Shown here piece by piece: positions 10,901-20,109 of a DNA stretch of 64,000 bases. The DNA lies in NCBI GenBank assembly GCA_000752995.2, contig LM994635.1, positions 167,673 to 231,672 of the forward strand, written 5' to 3'. This DNA comes from Haemophilus massiliensis. Its GTDB lineage: Bacteria; Pseudomonadota; Gammaproteobacteria; Enterobacterales; Pasteurellaceae. Under the pieces are notes generated by a model, which did not search any database, was not told where the DNA came from, and saw only the letters and a list, made by a program, of their open reading frames with translations. A program made the position numbers and the translations under genes. Numbering within the stretch: the first letter of the stretch is position 1; each line of letters opens with the position of its first letter.

Positions 10901-11619
10901 TGGAACAGCCGCGTAAAATCGTTACCTCACCGATTTGGTCCGGTATCGAAAGCGAAGATATGTGTTATAACGCCGGCTATACCAATGTGAATGAACTGAT
11001 TCCATGGCGCACGCTGACCGGTCGTCAGCAATTCTATCAGGATCATCTGTGGATGCGCGCCTTCGGCGAAGGATTTGCGGTGTATAAACCGGCGGTGAAT
11101 TTTAAAACGACAGAAAAATTATTACATCGCTACCCGAACGGCAATCGGGAAATCACGCTGAATTTCTTAACCCCGCATCAGAAATGGGGTATTCACAGCA
11201 CCTATTCGGAAAATATTCGTATGCTGACTTTAGGGCGCGGAGGGCCGCACATTTGGTTGAATGAAGCGGATGCGAAGCGTGCCGGTTTACAAGATAACGA
11301 TTGGGCGGAAGTCTTTAATGCGAACGGCACTCTGACCTGCCGCGTGGTGGTCAGTCAGCGTATTCCGGAAACTATGGTAGTGATGTATCACGCACAGGAA
11401 AAAATCGTGAATACACCGGGCGCGGAAGTTTCGAAAAAACGCGGTGGCATTCATAACTCGGTGACTCGCGCAGTGCTCAAACCGACGCATATGATCGGCG
11501 GTTATGCACATTTGGCGTATGGCTTTAATTATTACGGCACGGTCGGTTCGAACCGGGATGAATGGGTTGTGGTACGCAAGATGAATCGGGTCGATTGGAT
11601 GGAAGAAACGGCGCAATAA
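7942..11619 (+). CDS. narG: Respiratory nitrate reductase alpha subunit
   Basis: NarG is the catalytic subunit that reduces nitrate to nitrite at a bis-MGD molybdenum centre on the cytoplasmic side of the inner membrane. The FS0 cluster ligands are visible as His51, Cys55, Cys59 and Cys94, and the likely Mo ligand is Asp223 in YCDLPPASP. The N-terminus lacks a twin-arginine signal, as expected for cytoplasm-facing NarG. Length 1,225 is close to the Escherichia coli protein. It heads narGHJI-narK. Confidence 0.98.
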   Translation: MSHFLDRLTFFRRRKSESFANGHGALINDDRQWEDGYRSRWQHDRIARSTHGVNCTGSCSWKIYVKNGLITWETQQTDYPRTRPDLPNHEPRGCPRGASFSWYVYSAQRIKYPMMRGALARLWRAARTTQSPIDAWASIVENEQKAKSYKSQRGLGGFVRSTWDEAYEIVAAANAYTIKKYGPDRIIGFSPIPAMSMISYAAGTRYLGLLGGVPLSFYDWYCDLPPASPQVWGEQTDVSESADWYNADYLLVWGSNVPLTRTPDAHFYTEVRYKGTKTVAISSDYGEMAKFGDIWLAPKQGTDAALAMAMGHVILKEFHLNNPSEYFTSYIRRYTDMPMLVRLEHTEKGLMPKYFLRASDLSAQFSEEKNPEWKVLAWDTQSDGLVAPNGAIGFRWDSSRKWNLEQTAQDKPVQLALSLKACADDVAEVQFNYFCADNDALIAHKVPVKRIQLANGETALVATVFDLTVANYGVDNGLQDDNAANSYDEDKPYTPAWQQKHTGVDPDLVIQVACEFARNADMTKGRSMVIIGAGLNHWYHMDMAYRGVINMLMLCGTIGRSGGGWCHYVGQEKLRPQSGWSPLAFGLDWHRPARQMTGTSFFYAHTSQWRHEKLSADEILAPTADEHMKTLSMIDYNAKAERMGWLPSAPQLGANPLDVVAQAESAGENPQDFIVNGLKNGSLDLACNDPDNPQNFPRNLFVWRSNLLGSAGKGHEYFLKYLLGTQNAVLSDEEDCITPSEITVRPAAEGKLDLLTCLDFRMNTTCLYADVIFPTATWYEKDDLNTSDMHPFIHPLTEAVQPLWQSRSDWDIYKGLAKKFSELAKDYLGVRKDIVLTPLMHDSPQEMGQPFDPKDWKLGECEPIPGKTIPAMTVVERDYGAIYEQYTSVGPLLEKINNNGKGMAWNTQEEVDFLRKLNGVQPQGAGKGQPKLETAIDAAEMILTLAPETNGHVSKKAWTALGNITGREHTHLVSANEHTQIRFRDIVEQPRKIVTSPIWSGIESEDMCYNAGYTNVNELIPWRTLTGRQQFYQDHLWMRAFGEGFAVYKPAVNFKTTEKLLHRYPNGNREITLNFLTPHQKWGIHSTYSENIRMLTLGRGGPHIWLNEADAKRAGLQDNDWAEVFNANGTLTCRVVVSQRIPETMVVMYHAQEKIVNTPGAEVSKKRGGIHNSVTRAVLKPTHMIGGYAHLAYGFNYYGTVGSNRDEWVVVRKMNRVDWMEETAQ

Positions 11620-11680
11620 CTGACCGCACTTTTACCTTCACTACTACAGAGTAACGAATTGAAATCAAAAGGAATATAAA

Positions 11681-13240
11681 ATGAAAATTAGAGCGCAGAT
11701 CGGCATGGTGCTGAATTTGGATAAGTGTATCGGTTGCCATACCTGCTCGGTCACGTGTAAGAATGTTTGGACCAGTCGCGAAGGGGTGGAATATGCGTGG
11801 TTTAACAATGTTGAAACCAAGCCGGGCATCGGATTTCCGAAAAATTGGGAAGATCAGGAAAAATGGCAGGGCGGTTGGGTGCGCAAAGCGAACGGCAAAC
11901 TGGTACCGAAACAAGGCAGTAAAATTAAAATTTTGTCGAATATTTTTGCTAACCCGAATATGCCGCAAATTGACGATTATTACGAACCCTTTACCTTTGA
12001 TTACGAACATTTGCAAAATGCACCGAAATTAACTACGCCGCCGACTGCCCGCCCGGTATCATTAATAACCGGCAAGAAAATGGGCAAAATCGAATGGGGA
12101 CCGAACTGGGAAGACGATTTGGCTGGCGAATTTGAAAAGCGGGCGAAAGACGTGCTGTTTGAGGGCATTCAAAAAGAGATGCTGGCAGCCTTTGAACAGA
12201 CGTTTATGATGTATTTACCGCGCCTATGCGAACATTGTCTGAATCCGACTTGTGTGGCATCGTGCCCGTCCGGCAGCATTTATAAACGCGAAGATGACGG
12301 TATTGTGTTAATCGATCAGGATAAATGCCGCGGCTGGCGCATGTGTGTGTCCGGCTGTCCGTACAAAAAAATCTATTATAACTGGTCAACGGGAAAAGCG
12401 GAAAAATGTATTTTCTGCTATCCGCGCATTGAAAGCGGCGAGCCGACGGTATGTTCGGAAACCTGTGTCGGGCGCATTCGTTATCTGGGCGTGATGTTCT
12501 ATGATGCGGATAAAATCGCCCAAGCCGCCAGCGTAGAAAACCCGCAGGATTTGTATCAGGCGCAGCTAGACGCATTTTTAGATCCGACCGATCCGGCGAT
12601 TGAACACGAAGCATTAAAACAGGGGATCAGCCAAAGCTGGCTGGATGCGGCCAAAAAATCGCCGGTGTACAAAATGGCGATGGAATGGAAAATCGCTTTT
12701 CCGCTGCATCCGGAATATCGCACTTTACCGATGGTATGGTACATTCCGCCGCTTTCGCCGATCCAGTCGGCAATTGAAAACGGCTTTGTCGGTGAAGACA
12801 GCATCATTCCGAGCGTCGAAGACATGCGCATTCCATTGCGTTATTTAGCCAATTTGCTCACCGCCGGGGATATTGCACCGATTCGTGCGGCATTGGAAAA
12901 AATGATTGCGATGCGCCGTTTTAAACGCAGTCAGATCGTGCAGGGCGAACAGTTAACACAAAGTTTAGCCGGTACCGGACTGACAGCCGAAATGGTTGAA
13001 GAAATGTACCGCACTTTAGCCATTGCCAACTATGAAGACCGTTTTGTCATTCCGGCAAGCCATAAAGAAATGGTTGAAGACAGCTTTAATGATAAAGCCT
13101 CCTGCGGTTTCAGCTTCGGTAATGGCTGTTCGGGCGGTATCAGTAAAGAAAGCCTGTTCGGTAGAAATAAACGGATTCCGATTATTTTTAAAGATCGTCA
13201 GGAAGACCTTGAAGAAAACCGCCAAAAAGGAGTGCGTTAA
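11681..13240 (+). CDS. narH: Respiratory nitrate reductase beta subunit
   Basis: NarH carries the electron-transfer chain of four Fe-S clusters between NarI and NarG. Four cysteine groups are visible: CIGCHTCSVTCKN near residue 15, CEHCLNPTCVASCP, CRGWRMCVSGCP (Trp in the group that builds the 3Fe-4S cluster) and CIFCYPRIESGEPTVCSETC. Length 519. The 61-bp gap after narG contains an inverted-orientation USS. The stop codon overlaps the narJ start (TAATG). Confidence 0.97.
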   Translation: MKIRAQIGMVLNLDKCIGCHTCSVTCKNVWTSREGVEYAWFNNVETKPGIGFPKNWEDQEKWQGGWVRKANGKLVPKQGSKIKILSNIFANPNMPQIDDYYEPFTFDYEHLQNAPKLTTPPTARPVSLITGKKMGKIEWGPNWEDDLAGEFEKRAKDVLFEGIQKEMLAAFEQTFMMYLPRLCEHCLNPTCVASCPSGSIYKREDDGIVLIDQDKCRGWRMCVSGCPYKKIYYNWSTGKAEKCIFCYPRIESGEPTVCSETCVGRIRYLGVMFYDADKIAQAASVENPQDLYQAQLDAFLDPTDPAIEHEALKQGISQSWLDAAKKSPVYKMAMEWKIAFPLHPEYRTLPMVWYIPPLSPIQSAIENGFVGEDSIIPSVEDMRIPLRYLANLLTAGDIAPIRAALEKMIAMRRFKRSQIVQGEQLTQSLAGTGLTAEMVEEMYRTLAIANYEDRFVIPASHKEMVEDSFNDKASCGFSFGNGCSGGISKESLFGRNKRIPIIFKDRQEDLEENRQKGVR

Positions 13241-13917
13241 TGGCAAATCAACCCGTGTTTAAATGGATCTCCGTGCTGTTGTGCTATCCGGAGCAGGAAT
13301 TGATTGACGCGCTGCCCGAATTACGGGCGGCGTTAAACCAGATGCCGGAAATCGCGCGAAAACGCACCGCACTTATCGATTTTTTAGATCATCTTGCCGA
13401 AACCAACTTACTGACTTTACAAGAAGATTATGTGCAGACTTTTGATCGAAACCGCAGCCACGCATTATATATTTTTGAACATGTTCATGGCGAAGACCGC
13501 GATCGCGGTGCCGCCTTGGTGGATTTACTGGAAGAATACCGCAAATACGGTTTGGAGCTGGGCGACGACGAGCTGCCGGATTATCTGCCGGCATTGTTGG
13601 AGTTTTTGGCTGAAATCGATCCGCAGCCAGCATTCAAACTGCTCGGCGATGCTGTACATGTGATTAATCATATTGCACAAAAGTTAGCCACTAACAGTTC
13701 GCCTTATGCCGTGTTGTTACAAACCGTGGTGATGCTCAGTCCGGTTAAACCGTTACCGCTGATTGAACCACCGGTTCGGGATATGGATGAAGCGATGCAG
13801 ACTTTCGGCGCGGATATGACGGGCACTGAGCCTTTACTTAACCGATCATTTAGTGCGCGCACCAAAATCAGATTTTATCCTGAAGGTGCCCATAAACAAA
13901 ATCAAGGAGCAGAGTAA
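13240..13917 (+). CDS. narJ: Nitrate reductase assembly chaperone
   Basis: NarJ binds apo-NarG and is needed for cofactor insertion and membrane attachment; it is not part of the final enzyme. The 225-residue acidic, helical sequence has the TorD/NarJ-type segment YVQTFDRNRSHALYIFEHVH-GEDRDRG. One-base overlaps with narH and narI suggest translational coupling. Confidence 0.95.
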   Translation: MANQPVFKWISVLLCYPEQELIDALPELRAALNQMPEIARKRTALIDFLDHLAETNLLTLQEDYVQTFDRNRSHALYIFEHVHGEDRDRGAALVDLLEEYRKYGLELGDDELPDYLPALLEFLAEIDPQPAFKLLGDAVHVINHIAQKLATNSSPYAVLLQTVVMLSPVKPLPLIEPPVRDMDEAMQTFGADMTGTEPLLNRSFSARTKIRFYPEGAHKQNQGAE

Positions 13918-14609
13918 TGAATTACATCGAGCAATTTTTATTCGGAATTTATCCTTATATCTGTCTGAGCGTATTTTTTATCGGCAGCCTGATTCGCTTC
14001 GATCGTGAACAATACTCTTGGAAAAGCGAGTCCAGTGAACTGCTGTACCGCGGGCAACTGCGTTTAGGCAGCGTCCTGTTTCATGTGGGAATTTTGCTAG
14101 TGCTGGGCGGGCATATCGCCGGTCTGCTCACACCGCTATGGGCATTTGAGCTGCTCGGTATCAGCCAAGAACAGCATCATGTTATGGCGCTAGCAGCGGG
14201 CTCGGTATCCGGCACAATGGCACTTGCCGGGATCTTAATTCTGATTCACCGGCGTTTTCGCATTCAGCGAATTTTAACCACCAGTACATGGCGGGATAAA
14301 TTGGTTGTGATCTGGCTGCTTGTTACCATACTTGCCGGCTTAAACCTGGTTCCGCTTGGCCTGACAAGCAGCGATGCGGTGGGCGAATTGGAAAGCATGA
14401 TGCAATATGCACAGCGCATTCTGACCTTTCGCGGCGATGCCGCCGTCTATATAGCCCCCTTATCAAGTGCGGTCAAAATTCATGTATTTTTAGGCATGAC
14501 ATTCTTTTTGATTTTCCCGTTTACCCGTATGGTGCATGTATGGAGCGGTTTTGCCGCTTTTATCGGTTATATCCCGCGTGCTTGGCAGCTGGTGCGCCGT
14601 CGTTCATAG
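13917..14609 (+). CDS. narI: Respiratory nitrate reductase gamma subunit (cytochrome b)
   Basis: NarI is the membrane diheme cytochrome that takes electrons from quinol. Five hydrophobic segments are visible. The heme-ligand histidines appear at positions 56, 66, 189 and 207, matching the spacing of the E. coli protein (56, 66, 187, 205). Length 230. It overlaps narJ by TAATG and is followed by narK 18 bases later. Confidence 0.97.
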   Translation: MNYIEQFLFGIYPYICLSVFFIGSLIRFDREQYSWKSESSELLYRGQLRLGSVLFHVGILLVLGGHIAGLLTPLWAFELLGISQEQHHVMALAAGSVSGTMALAGILILIHRRFRIQRILTTSTWRDKLVVIWLLVTILAGLNLVPLGLTSSDAVGELESMMQYAQRILTFRGDAAVYIAPLSSAVKIHVFLGMTFFLIFPFTRMVHVWSGFAAFIGYIPRAWQLVRRRS

Positions 14610-14627
14610 TCAATAGTAAGGAACTCT

Positions 14628-15851
14628 ATGAAATCGGAATATTTCAAACGCTATTCGGTCTTATTCGCCGGCACGCTGGCGTTTCTGATGACGTTTATGG
14701 TATGGATGATGTTTGGCGTTATCGGTATCCCTTTGCGTAACGAACTTGGGCTATCTGATGTTGAATTCGGTATTTTAACGGCGACGCCGGTGCTTTCCGG
14801 CTCGATTATCCGTCTGCCACTGGGAATGTGGACGGATAAATTCGGCGGCAGAAATGTGATGATAGCCTTACTGGCAGTGTGCATTCCCTTTGTTTATCTC
14901 ACCAGTTACGCGACGTTATTCTGGCATTTTCTGGTTATCGGTTTGGTGATGGGGCTGGCAGGCGGATCATTTTCCGTCGGTATGCCGTATGTTGCCCGTT
15001 GGTTTCCTAAAACCCAGCAGGGACTGGCGACCGGAATCTTCGGAATTGGCACCGCAGGTACGGCATTGAATAATTTTATTGCCCCGGAATTGTTGGCGCA
15101 TTTTGGTGATTGGCGCGCCATACCGGAAGTCTATAGCGGGATTTTAGCGGCGACTTTAGTTATATTCTTCTTTACCGCATTTACTAACCCGGCACATTTG
15201 GTCAAAGGTGCGCAGGCGGGAATTATGCGGCAATTGTCACTGTTAAAAGATTGGCGGGTATTACGTTACAGCCAGTATTACACCGTTGTATTCGGTGGTT
15301 TCGTCGGCTTAACGTTGTGGATGAATAATTATTATGTGGCGAATTATCATTTGGATTTGCAAGATGCCACTTTGTTGGCGTTAATTTATTTGGTTCCAGG
15401 CAGTACGTTTCGTTCCGTCGGTGGCTATTTGGGGGATCGTTTCGGTGCCAATAGGGTTTCTTGGGTGGTGATGTGGGTTTTATGGGTTGGCTTTCTGATT
15501 TTTGCCGTTCCGCACGGCAGTTTATTACTGACCGGCACACAAGGCGAGATCAGCTTACCTATCGGATTGCCACTTTGGGCATTTGCACCGCTGACCTTTC
15601 TGGTCGGGTGCGCGATGGGTATCGGTAGCGGTTCTATCTTTAAATCCGTTGCCGACGATTACCCCAACGATATTGGCACGGTATCCGGCATCGTCGGGCT
15701 TGCTGGCGGTTTATTTGGTTTTATTCTGCCTATTGCTTTCGGCGCTTTGCTTGATGTCACCGGCATTCGGGCGACGGCGTTTGTATTAATGTTTATCGGC
15801 ATTTCCACCGCATTAATTTGGATGCATTTTGCATTTAAAGCCAAAGGTTAA
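14628..15851 (+). CDS. narK: Nitrate/nitrite transporter, MFS NNP family
   Basis: This 407-residue protein has about 12 membrane segments. The two nitrate signature motifs are present: one around GGSFSVGMPYVARWFPKTQQ to GIGTAGTALNNF, and one around SGIVGLAGGLFGFILPIAF. The position after narI supports nitrate import or nitrite export for the reductase. Sequence cannot tell symport from antiport. The narK label is by family and context. Confidence 0.92.
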   Translation: MKSEYFKRYSVLFAGTLAFLMTFMVWMMFGVIGIPLRNELGLSDVEFGILTATPVLSGSIIRLPLGMWTDKFGGRNVMIALLAVCIPFVYLTSYATLFWHFLVIGLVMGLAGGSFSVGMPYVARWFPKTQQGLATGIFGIGTAGTALNNFIAPELLAHFGDWRAIPEVYSGILAATLVIFFFTAFTNPAHLVKGAQAGIMRQLSLLKDWRVLRYSQYYTVVFGGFVGLTLWMNNYYVANYHLDLQDATLLALIYLVPGSTFRSVGGYLGDRFGANRVSWVVMWVLWVGFLIFAVPHGSLLLTGTQGEISLPIGLPLWAFAPLTFLVGCAMGIGSGSIFKSVADDYPNDIGTVSGIVGLAGGLFGFILPIAFGALLDVTGIRATAFVLMFIGISTALIWMHFAFKAKG

Positions 15852-15870
15852 GATTAATCATAAAACAGAA

Positions 15871-15909
15871 AAATAACAATCCGCATATTTTACGTGCGGA
15901 TTGTTATTT
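15871..15909 (+). terminator. narGHJIK operon stem-loop
   Basis: A perfect 15-bp inverted repeat, AAATAACAATCCGCA with its complement, surrounds a 9-base loop. It ends the nar operon. There is no long T run beyond the stem, but the right arm ends in T-rich sequence. Confidence 0.7.
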
Positions 15910-15935
15910 ATAACTAGACGATGTCCTGCTATAAC

Positions 15936-15960
15936 AAAAAAGCCACTCATAAGAGTGGCT
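15936..15960 (-). terminator. tRNA-Leu(CAA) terminator
   Basis: AGCCACTC/GAGTGGCT form an 8-bp stem with a 4-base loop. On the minus strand it is followed by TTTTTTG, just downstream of the tRNA. The plus strand also has a T-rich tail, so it may work in both directions. Confidence 0.75.
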
Positions 15961-15984
15961 GTTATTTTTTATGATATTTATCGA

Positions 15985-16071
15985 TGGTGCCTAGGGTCGG
16001 ACTCGAACCGACACGCTTTTAAAGGCGGCGGATTTTGAATCCGCTGCGTCTACCAATTTCGCCACCCAGGC
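15985..16071 (-). tRNA. tRNA-Leu (anticodon CAA)
   Basis: On the minus strand the 87-nt sequence starts GCCTGGGTGGCGAAATTGG and ends with encoded CCA. Acceptor, anticodon (GCGGA-TTCAAAA-TCCGC), long class II variable arm and T arm (GGTTCGAGTCC) are all visible. The anticodon CAA reads UUG. Confidence 0.97.
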
Positions 16072-16190
16072 TTCACTGATAAACATCATATTCAGTGCGT
16101 TGTATTATACGGTTATCCTTTGGGCTTGCAAGCGAAAATTTGGATTTCTTTACCGTTTGTTTTAATTTTCGGCAAACTGACAAAAATTGC

Positions 16191-16223
16191 ACCGCACTTT
16201 ATGCCGGGCGAATAAAGTGCGGT
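16191..16223 (-). terminator. lptFG terminator made of inverted uptake sequences
   Basis: ACCGCACTTTAT and ATAAAGTGCGGT form a 12-bp stem with a 9-base loop just after the lptG stop. On the minus strand a T run follows a few bases later. Paired USS used as terminators are common in this family. Confidence 0.75.
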
Positions 16224-16228
16224 TGGTT

Positions 16229-17299
16229 TTAGTCGCGTTTTCGACTTAATAGCCACCATGTGATGAGAATAAACAGCATACTTGGCATCAACGCCCCGGC
16301 CAGCGGCGGGATACTGTACACCAGACTGAGCGGGCCGAAGATTTCGTTTACCACATAAAACAGGAAGCCGAAACAAATACCGGTAACGATACGCGCCCCG
16401 GCCGTCACGCTGCGTAGCGGACCGAAGATGAAAGACAGCGCCAGCAGCATCATCACACCGACTGACAGCGGCTGGAATAACTTGCGCCAGTAGGTCAGTT
16501 CGAAACGTTTTGAATCCTGTCCGGTTTCTTTCATAAAGGCGATATAATCGGACAGTCCGGAAATGGACAGTGAGGTTGCGCGCAGGGAAACGATGCCTAA
16601 TTTATCCGGGGTTAAGCTGGTTTGCCAGACGTCGTTCAGTTTATTGGTGGTTTTGATTTCATCCGGTAGAATCTGTGACGTATTGATTTGTTTCAACGTC
16701 CATTTACCGTTTTTAAAGGTCGCCTGATTGGCATGGCTAACTTGTTGCAGCTGGCGCTGGTCATTAAAGCGATAGATATAAATATCCTTGAGTTTGACGT
16801 CATCGGTAATCCGTCTGACATAAATAAAATCATTGCCGTCTTTCGCCCAAACACCGTTTTTGACCGATAGCATGGAACCGCCGGAAATGGCTTTCGAACG
16901 CATATCGCGGGCGAATTGTTCCGTTTGCGGAATGCCCCATTCGCCGATAATCATGGTAATCACCACCAGCGGCAGGGCGGTTTTCATTACTGCGACACCG
17001 ATATTTAAACGGGAAAAACCGGCGGATTGCATGACAATCAACTCGCTGCGGCTGGCAAGATTACCCAGCGCAATGAGCGCACCGAGCAGTGCCGCCATAG
17101 GAAAGAATGTCTCTACATCTTTCGGCACGGTTAACACCGTATAAAGCACTGCCTGTAGCACGTCGTAAGTGCCTTTGCCGACACTGCGGAATTGCTCGAC
17201 GAATTTAATGATTGCCGACAGGCCGACCAGAGTCAGCAACGTTGCAAAAATTGCACCCAGAATGCTTTTACCGATATAGCGATCCAATGTATTCATCAT
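16229..17299 (-). CDS. lptG: LPS export permease LptG
   Basis: LptG forms the LptB2FG transporter with LptF and extracts LPS from the inner membrane. The 356-residue sequence has three N-terminal and three C-terminal membrane segments around a periplasmic beta-jellyroll (about residues 130-260). LYTVLTVPKDVETFFPMAAL is family-typical. MetMet at the start leaves a one-codon ambiguity; the first ATG has AAGGAT at suitable distance. It lies five bases after lptF. Confidence 0.95.
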   Translation of the reverse strand: MMNTLDRYIGKSILGAIFATLLTLVGLSAIIKFVEQFRSVGKGTYDVLQAVLYTVLTVPKDVETFFPMAALLGALIALGNLASRSELIVMQSAGFSRLNIGVAVMKTALPLVVITMIIGEWGIPQTEQFARDMRSKAISGGSMLSVKNGVWAKDGNDFIYVRRITDDVKLKDIYIYRFNDQRQLQQVSHANQATFKNGKWTLKQINTSQILPDEIKTTNKLNDVWQTSLTPDKLGIVSLRATSLSISGLSDYIAFMKETGQDSKRFELTYWRKLFQPLSVGVMMLLALSFIFGPLRSVTAGARIVTGICFGFLFYVVNEIFGPLSLVYSIPPLAGALMPSMLFILITWWLLSRKRD

Positions 17300-17304
17300 G
17301 GCGT

Positions 17305-18411
17305 TTATCCTTCTACAACATGCTTTTTGCCGAATAAATGACGGACTTTATACATAAAGGCACTGTGCCAGCTGTTGAGGATAATCCCCAGCAGCAGAAA
17401 AGCAATATTAACCAGCGGCATTAACAGTGAGGCATCAAGTTTGCCGGAGGCGCCGGCGGATTTAAAAGAGCTTTGCAGCAGAAAATAAATCAGATACAGC
17501 ATCAGCGCCGGTAGAATTTTAGCAAAACGCCCCTGTCGCGGATTCACGCGGCTGAGCGGCACGGCGATTAACGCCATAATCGGCACCGCTAAAATCAGCG
17601 TTAAGCGCCAGTGTAATTCCGATTTCGCCGCCGGCGTTTTGGCTTTTAACAACGCGCTGAACGGCAAGGTTTCCGCTTCACTGTTGGCGTTATCGGCTGC
17701 CTGATGACCCAAATATGCCCGGTATTCATCGAAATGAGTGATGCGAAAATCCGGCAGCATAGCGCTGCCTTCTACCCGTTGACTGTTGTGCAGATTAAGA
17801 ATCTGATCACCGTTCGGCAGCGCTTTCAGCTCGCCGCTTTGCGCCACCGTCACGGAAGGCTTTTCATTTTTCTTGGCGGGCATCTGAAACAGATAAATAT
17901 CATGGATGGTGTTACTGCGGATATTATTGATAAACAATACGAAATTATTATTGCCGGCGGACATGAACTGACCGGCGGCAAGGGCGCCCATGGTCGGGTT
18001 CGCTTTGGCGTCTTCCAGCATTTGCGCCTGTTTTTGAATCGCCCACGGCGACAACGCAAGCGCATTATAAGCCGCCAGTGCGGCGGTGAAAAACGAAAGC
18101 AGCAGCGCCACTCTAACAAGAATACGCTGACCCACGCCGCAGGCGCGCATTACGGTGATTTCACTTTCCGCATAAAGTCGCCCGAATGTCAGCAACAGCG
18201 CGATAAATAAACATAACGGCAGCATTAGCTGCGCCATGGTGGGCATCCCCAGCCCAAGCAGCGACAGCACAAGATCCGCCGGCACTTTGCCGCTTGCTGC
18301 CGAACCCAACACACGCACTAATTGCTGGCAAAAGAAAATAAGCAGTAAAATAAACAGAATTGCAGCCTGACTTTTTACAACTTCTTTTGTTAAATATCTG
18401 GTTAAAATCAC
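17305..18411 (-). CDS. lptF: LPS export permease LptF
   Basis: Partner of LptG. The 368-residue protein begins [15 protein letters not shown] and has the six-helix plus jellyroll layout, with [20 protein letters not shown] and [14 protein letters not shown] as family hallmarks. It is transcribed divergently from pepA, as in E. coli and H. influenzae. The 118-bp divergent region likely contains both promoters. Confidence 0.95.
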   Translation of the reverse strand: MILTRYLTKEVVKSQAAILFILLLIFFCQQLVRVLGSAASGKVPADLVLSLLGLGMPTMAQLMLPLCLFIALLLTFGRLYAESEITVMRACGVGQRILVRVALLLSFFTAALAAYNALALSPWAIQKQAQMLEDAKANPTMGALAAGQFMSAGNNNFVLFINNIRSNTIHDIYLFQMPAKKNEKPSVTVAQSGELKALPNGDQILNLHNSQRVEGSAMLPDFRITHFDEYRAYLGHQAADNANSEAETLPFSALLKAKTPAAKSELHWRLTLILAVPIMALIAVPLSRVNPRQGRFAKILPALMLYLIYFLLQSSFKSAGASGKLDASLLMPLVNIAFLLLGIILNSWHSAFMYKVRHLFGKKHVVEG

Positions 18412-18529
18412 GGTTTCGCCTATATTATTTCTTGCAATTTTTCTAAAACTGAGTAGTTTACATGTTTCAAATAAGTCGGCGTATCATAACGTATTTTTGC
18501 CTTTTACGCAGTAAATTAGTGAGGAACAC

Positions 18530-20026
18530 ATGAAATATACAGTAAAAACCACCGCACTTTCCGCGCTTGAAACGAATCTGTTGGTGGCCGTTTTTGAGGA
18601 TGGCGGTCTATCTGAAACTGCCGCGCAGCTGGATCGGTTAAGTCAGGGCTATTTGAACGGATTGGTTCAATCCGGCGAAATCAGCGGTAAGCATGGACAA
18701 GTGACGGTATTGCGTAATGTCCCGAATCTGAATGCCGAGCGGGTGTTTGTAATCGGCTGTGGTAAAGCCGGTGAATTAAGCGAACGTCGCTATAAACAGC
18801 TGTTTCGGCATATTGTTCGGGCGGTGAAAGAAACCAAAGCGCAGCAATTGGTCAGCTGTTTGCAGGAGGTTGTGATCAACACGCGCGAACCGTACTGGAA
18901 TGTGCGTTTTGCATTAGAAAGCATTGAAGAAAGCCTTTATCTTTTCGAGCGGTTTAAAAGCAAAAAAACCGACTCAAGTGCGGTCTTAAATGAGGTTGTT
19001 TTTCATGTAACGGATACGCAAATGGCGGAGGCACAACGTGCGCTGCGCGAGGGGGAGGCAATCGCGTTCGGTATTCGCGCGGCGAAAGATCTTGCCAATT
19101 GTCCGCCAAATATCTGTAATCCGGCGTATCTGGCGCAGCAGGCGACATCCTTAGCGCAACAATCGGTACAGATTAGCACCACTATCGTTGGCGAAAAAGA
19201 GATGGCAGCATTGGGCATGAATGCCTATCTGGCGGTGTCGCAAGGCAGTAAAAATGAGGCGCAGATGGCGATTATCGACTATCGCAATCATCCCGATCCG
19301 CAGGCAAAGCCGATCGTGCTGGTGGGGAAAGGGCTGACTTTTGACGCTGGCGGCATTTCTCTAAAACCGGCGGACAGCATGGATGAAATGAAATACGATA
19401 TGTGCGGTGCGGCATCCGTGTTCGGCGTGATGAACGCAATCGCTCGCTTACAACTGCCGCTCAATGTGATCGGCGTATTAGCCGGCTGCGAAAATTTGCC
19501 GGGCGGCAACGCTTATCGCCCGGGTGATATTCTCACCACTATGGCAGGGCTGACGGTGGAAGTGCTGAATACCGATGCGGAAGGTCGTTTGGTTTTGTGT
19601 GACGCCTTAAGTTACGTTGCGCGTTTTGAACCGGCGCTGGTGGTGGACATTGCCACCTTAACCGGCGCTTGCGTGGTGGCGTTAGGGCAGCATAACAGCG
19701 GGCTGGTGGCGGAAGATGACGAACTGGCACAGGCGTTATTGCAGGCGGCACAACAAAGCGCGGATAAAGCTTGGCGTTTACCGCTGAGCGAAGAATATCA
19801 GGAACAGCTGAAATCCAATTTCGCCGATCTGGCCAATATCGGCGGACGCTGGGGCGGTGCGATTACTGCTGGCGCATTTTTAGCCAATTTCACCAAAACA
19901 TACCGCTGGGCGCATTTAGATATTGCCGGTACGGCGTGGCTGCAAGGCGCCGATAAAGGCGCCACCGGACGCCCGGTCGGACTGCTGACCCAATTTCTGA
20001 TCAATCAGGCGACTCAGCAGGCTTAA
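18530..20026 (+). CDS. pepA: Cytosol (leucyl) aminopeptidase A
   Basis: This is a two-zinc M17 peptidase that removes N-terminal residues. The M17 signature NTDAEGRL is at residues 347-354; metal and catalytic residues also appear in [15 protein letters not shown] and YDMCGAASV. Length 498 is normal. In E. coli PepA also acts as a DNA-binding protein in site-specific recombination; nothing here tests that. Confidence 0.96.
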   Translation: MKYTVKTTALSALETNLLVAVFEDGGLSETAAQLDRLSQGYLNGLVQSGEISGKHGQVTVLRNVPNLNAERVFVIGCGKAGELSERRYKQLFRHIVRAVKETKAQQLVSCLQEVVINTREPYWNVRFALESIEESLYLFERFKSKKTDSSAVLNEVVFHVTDTQMAEAQRALREGEAIAFGIRAAKDLANCPPNICNPAYLAQQATSLAQQSVQISTTIVGEKEMAALGMNAYLAVSQGSKNEAQMAIIDYRNHPDPQAKPIVLVGKGLTFDAGGISLKPADSMDEMKYDMCGAASVFGVMNAIARLQLPLNVIGVLAGCENLPGGNAYRPGDILTTMAGLTVEVLNTDAEGRLVLCDALSYVARFEPALVVDIATLTGACVVALGQHNSGLVAEDDELAQALLQAAQQSADKAWRLPLSEEYQEQLKSNFADLANIGGRWGGAITAGAFLANFTKTYRWAHLDIAGTAWLQGADKGATGRPVGLLTQFLINQATQQA

Positions 20027-20063
20027 AGTGCGGTTGATTTTCGCTTAAAATCACTTTCTTATC

Positions 20064-20091
20064 CTCGTTATAAACTATATTATATAGCTAT
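20064..20091 (+). promoter_or_regulatory. ModE-like box upstream of molA
   Basis: CTCGTTATAAA-N6-TATATAGCTAT matches the ModE-type consensus ATCGTTATATA-N6-TATATAGCGAT (either half may carry C or T after ATCG) at 19 of 22 positions. ModE represses molybdate uptake genes when molybdate is plentiful. The box sits 19 bases before the molA ATG and would block its promoter. Confidence 0.65.
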
Positions 20092-20109
20092 TTATCGCGA
20101 GGATTTTTT

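Noticed and set aside
20027..20057. Terminator after pepA
   Set aside because: TGATTTT/AAAATCA pairing is weak and without a T run; it may be partly a USS. Not listed as a feature.
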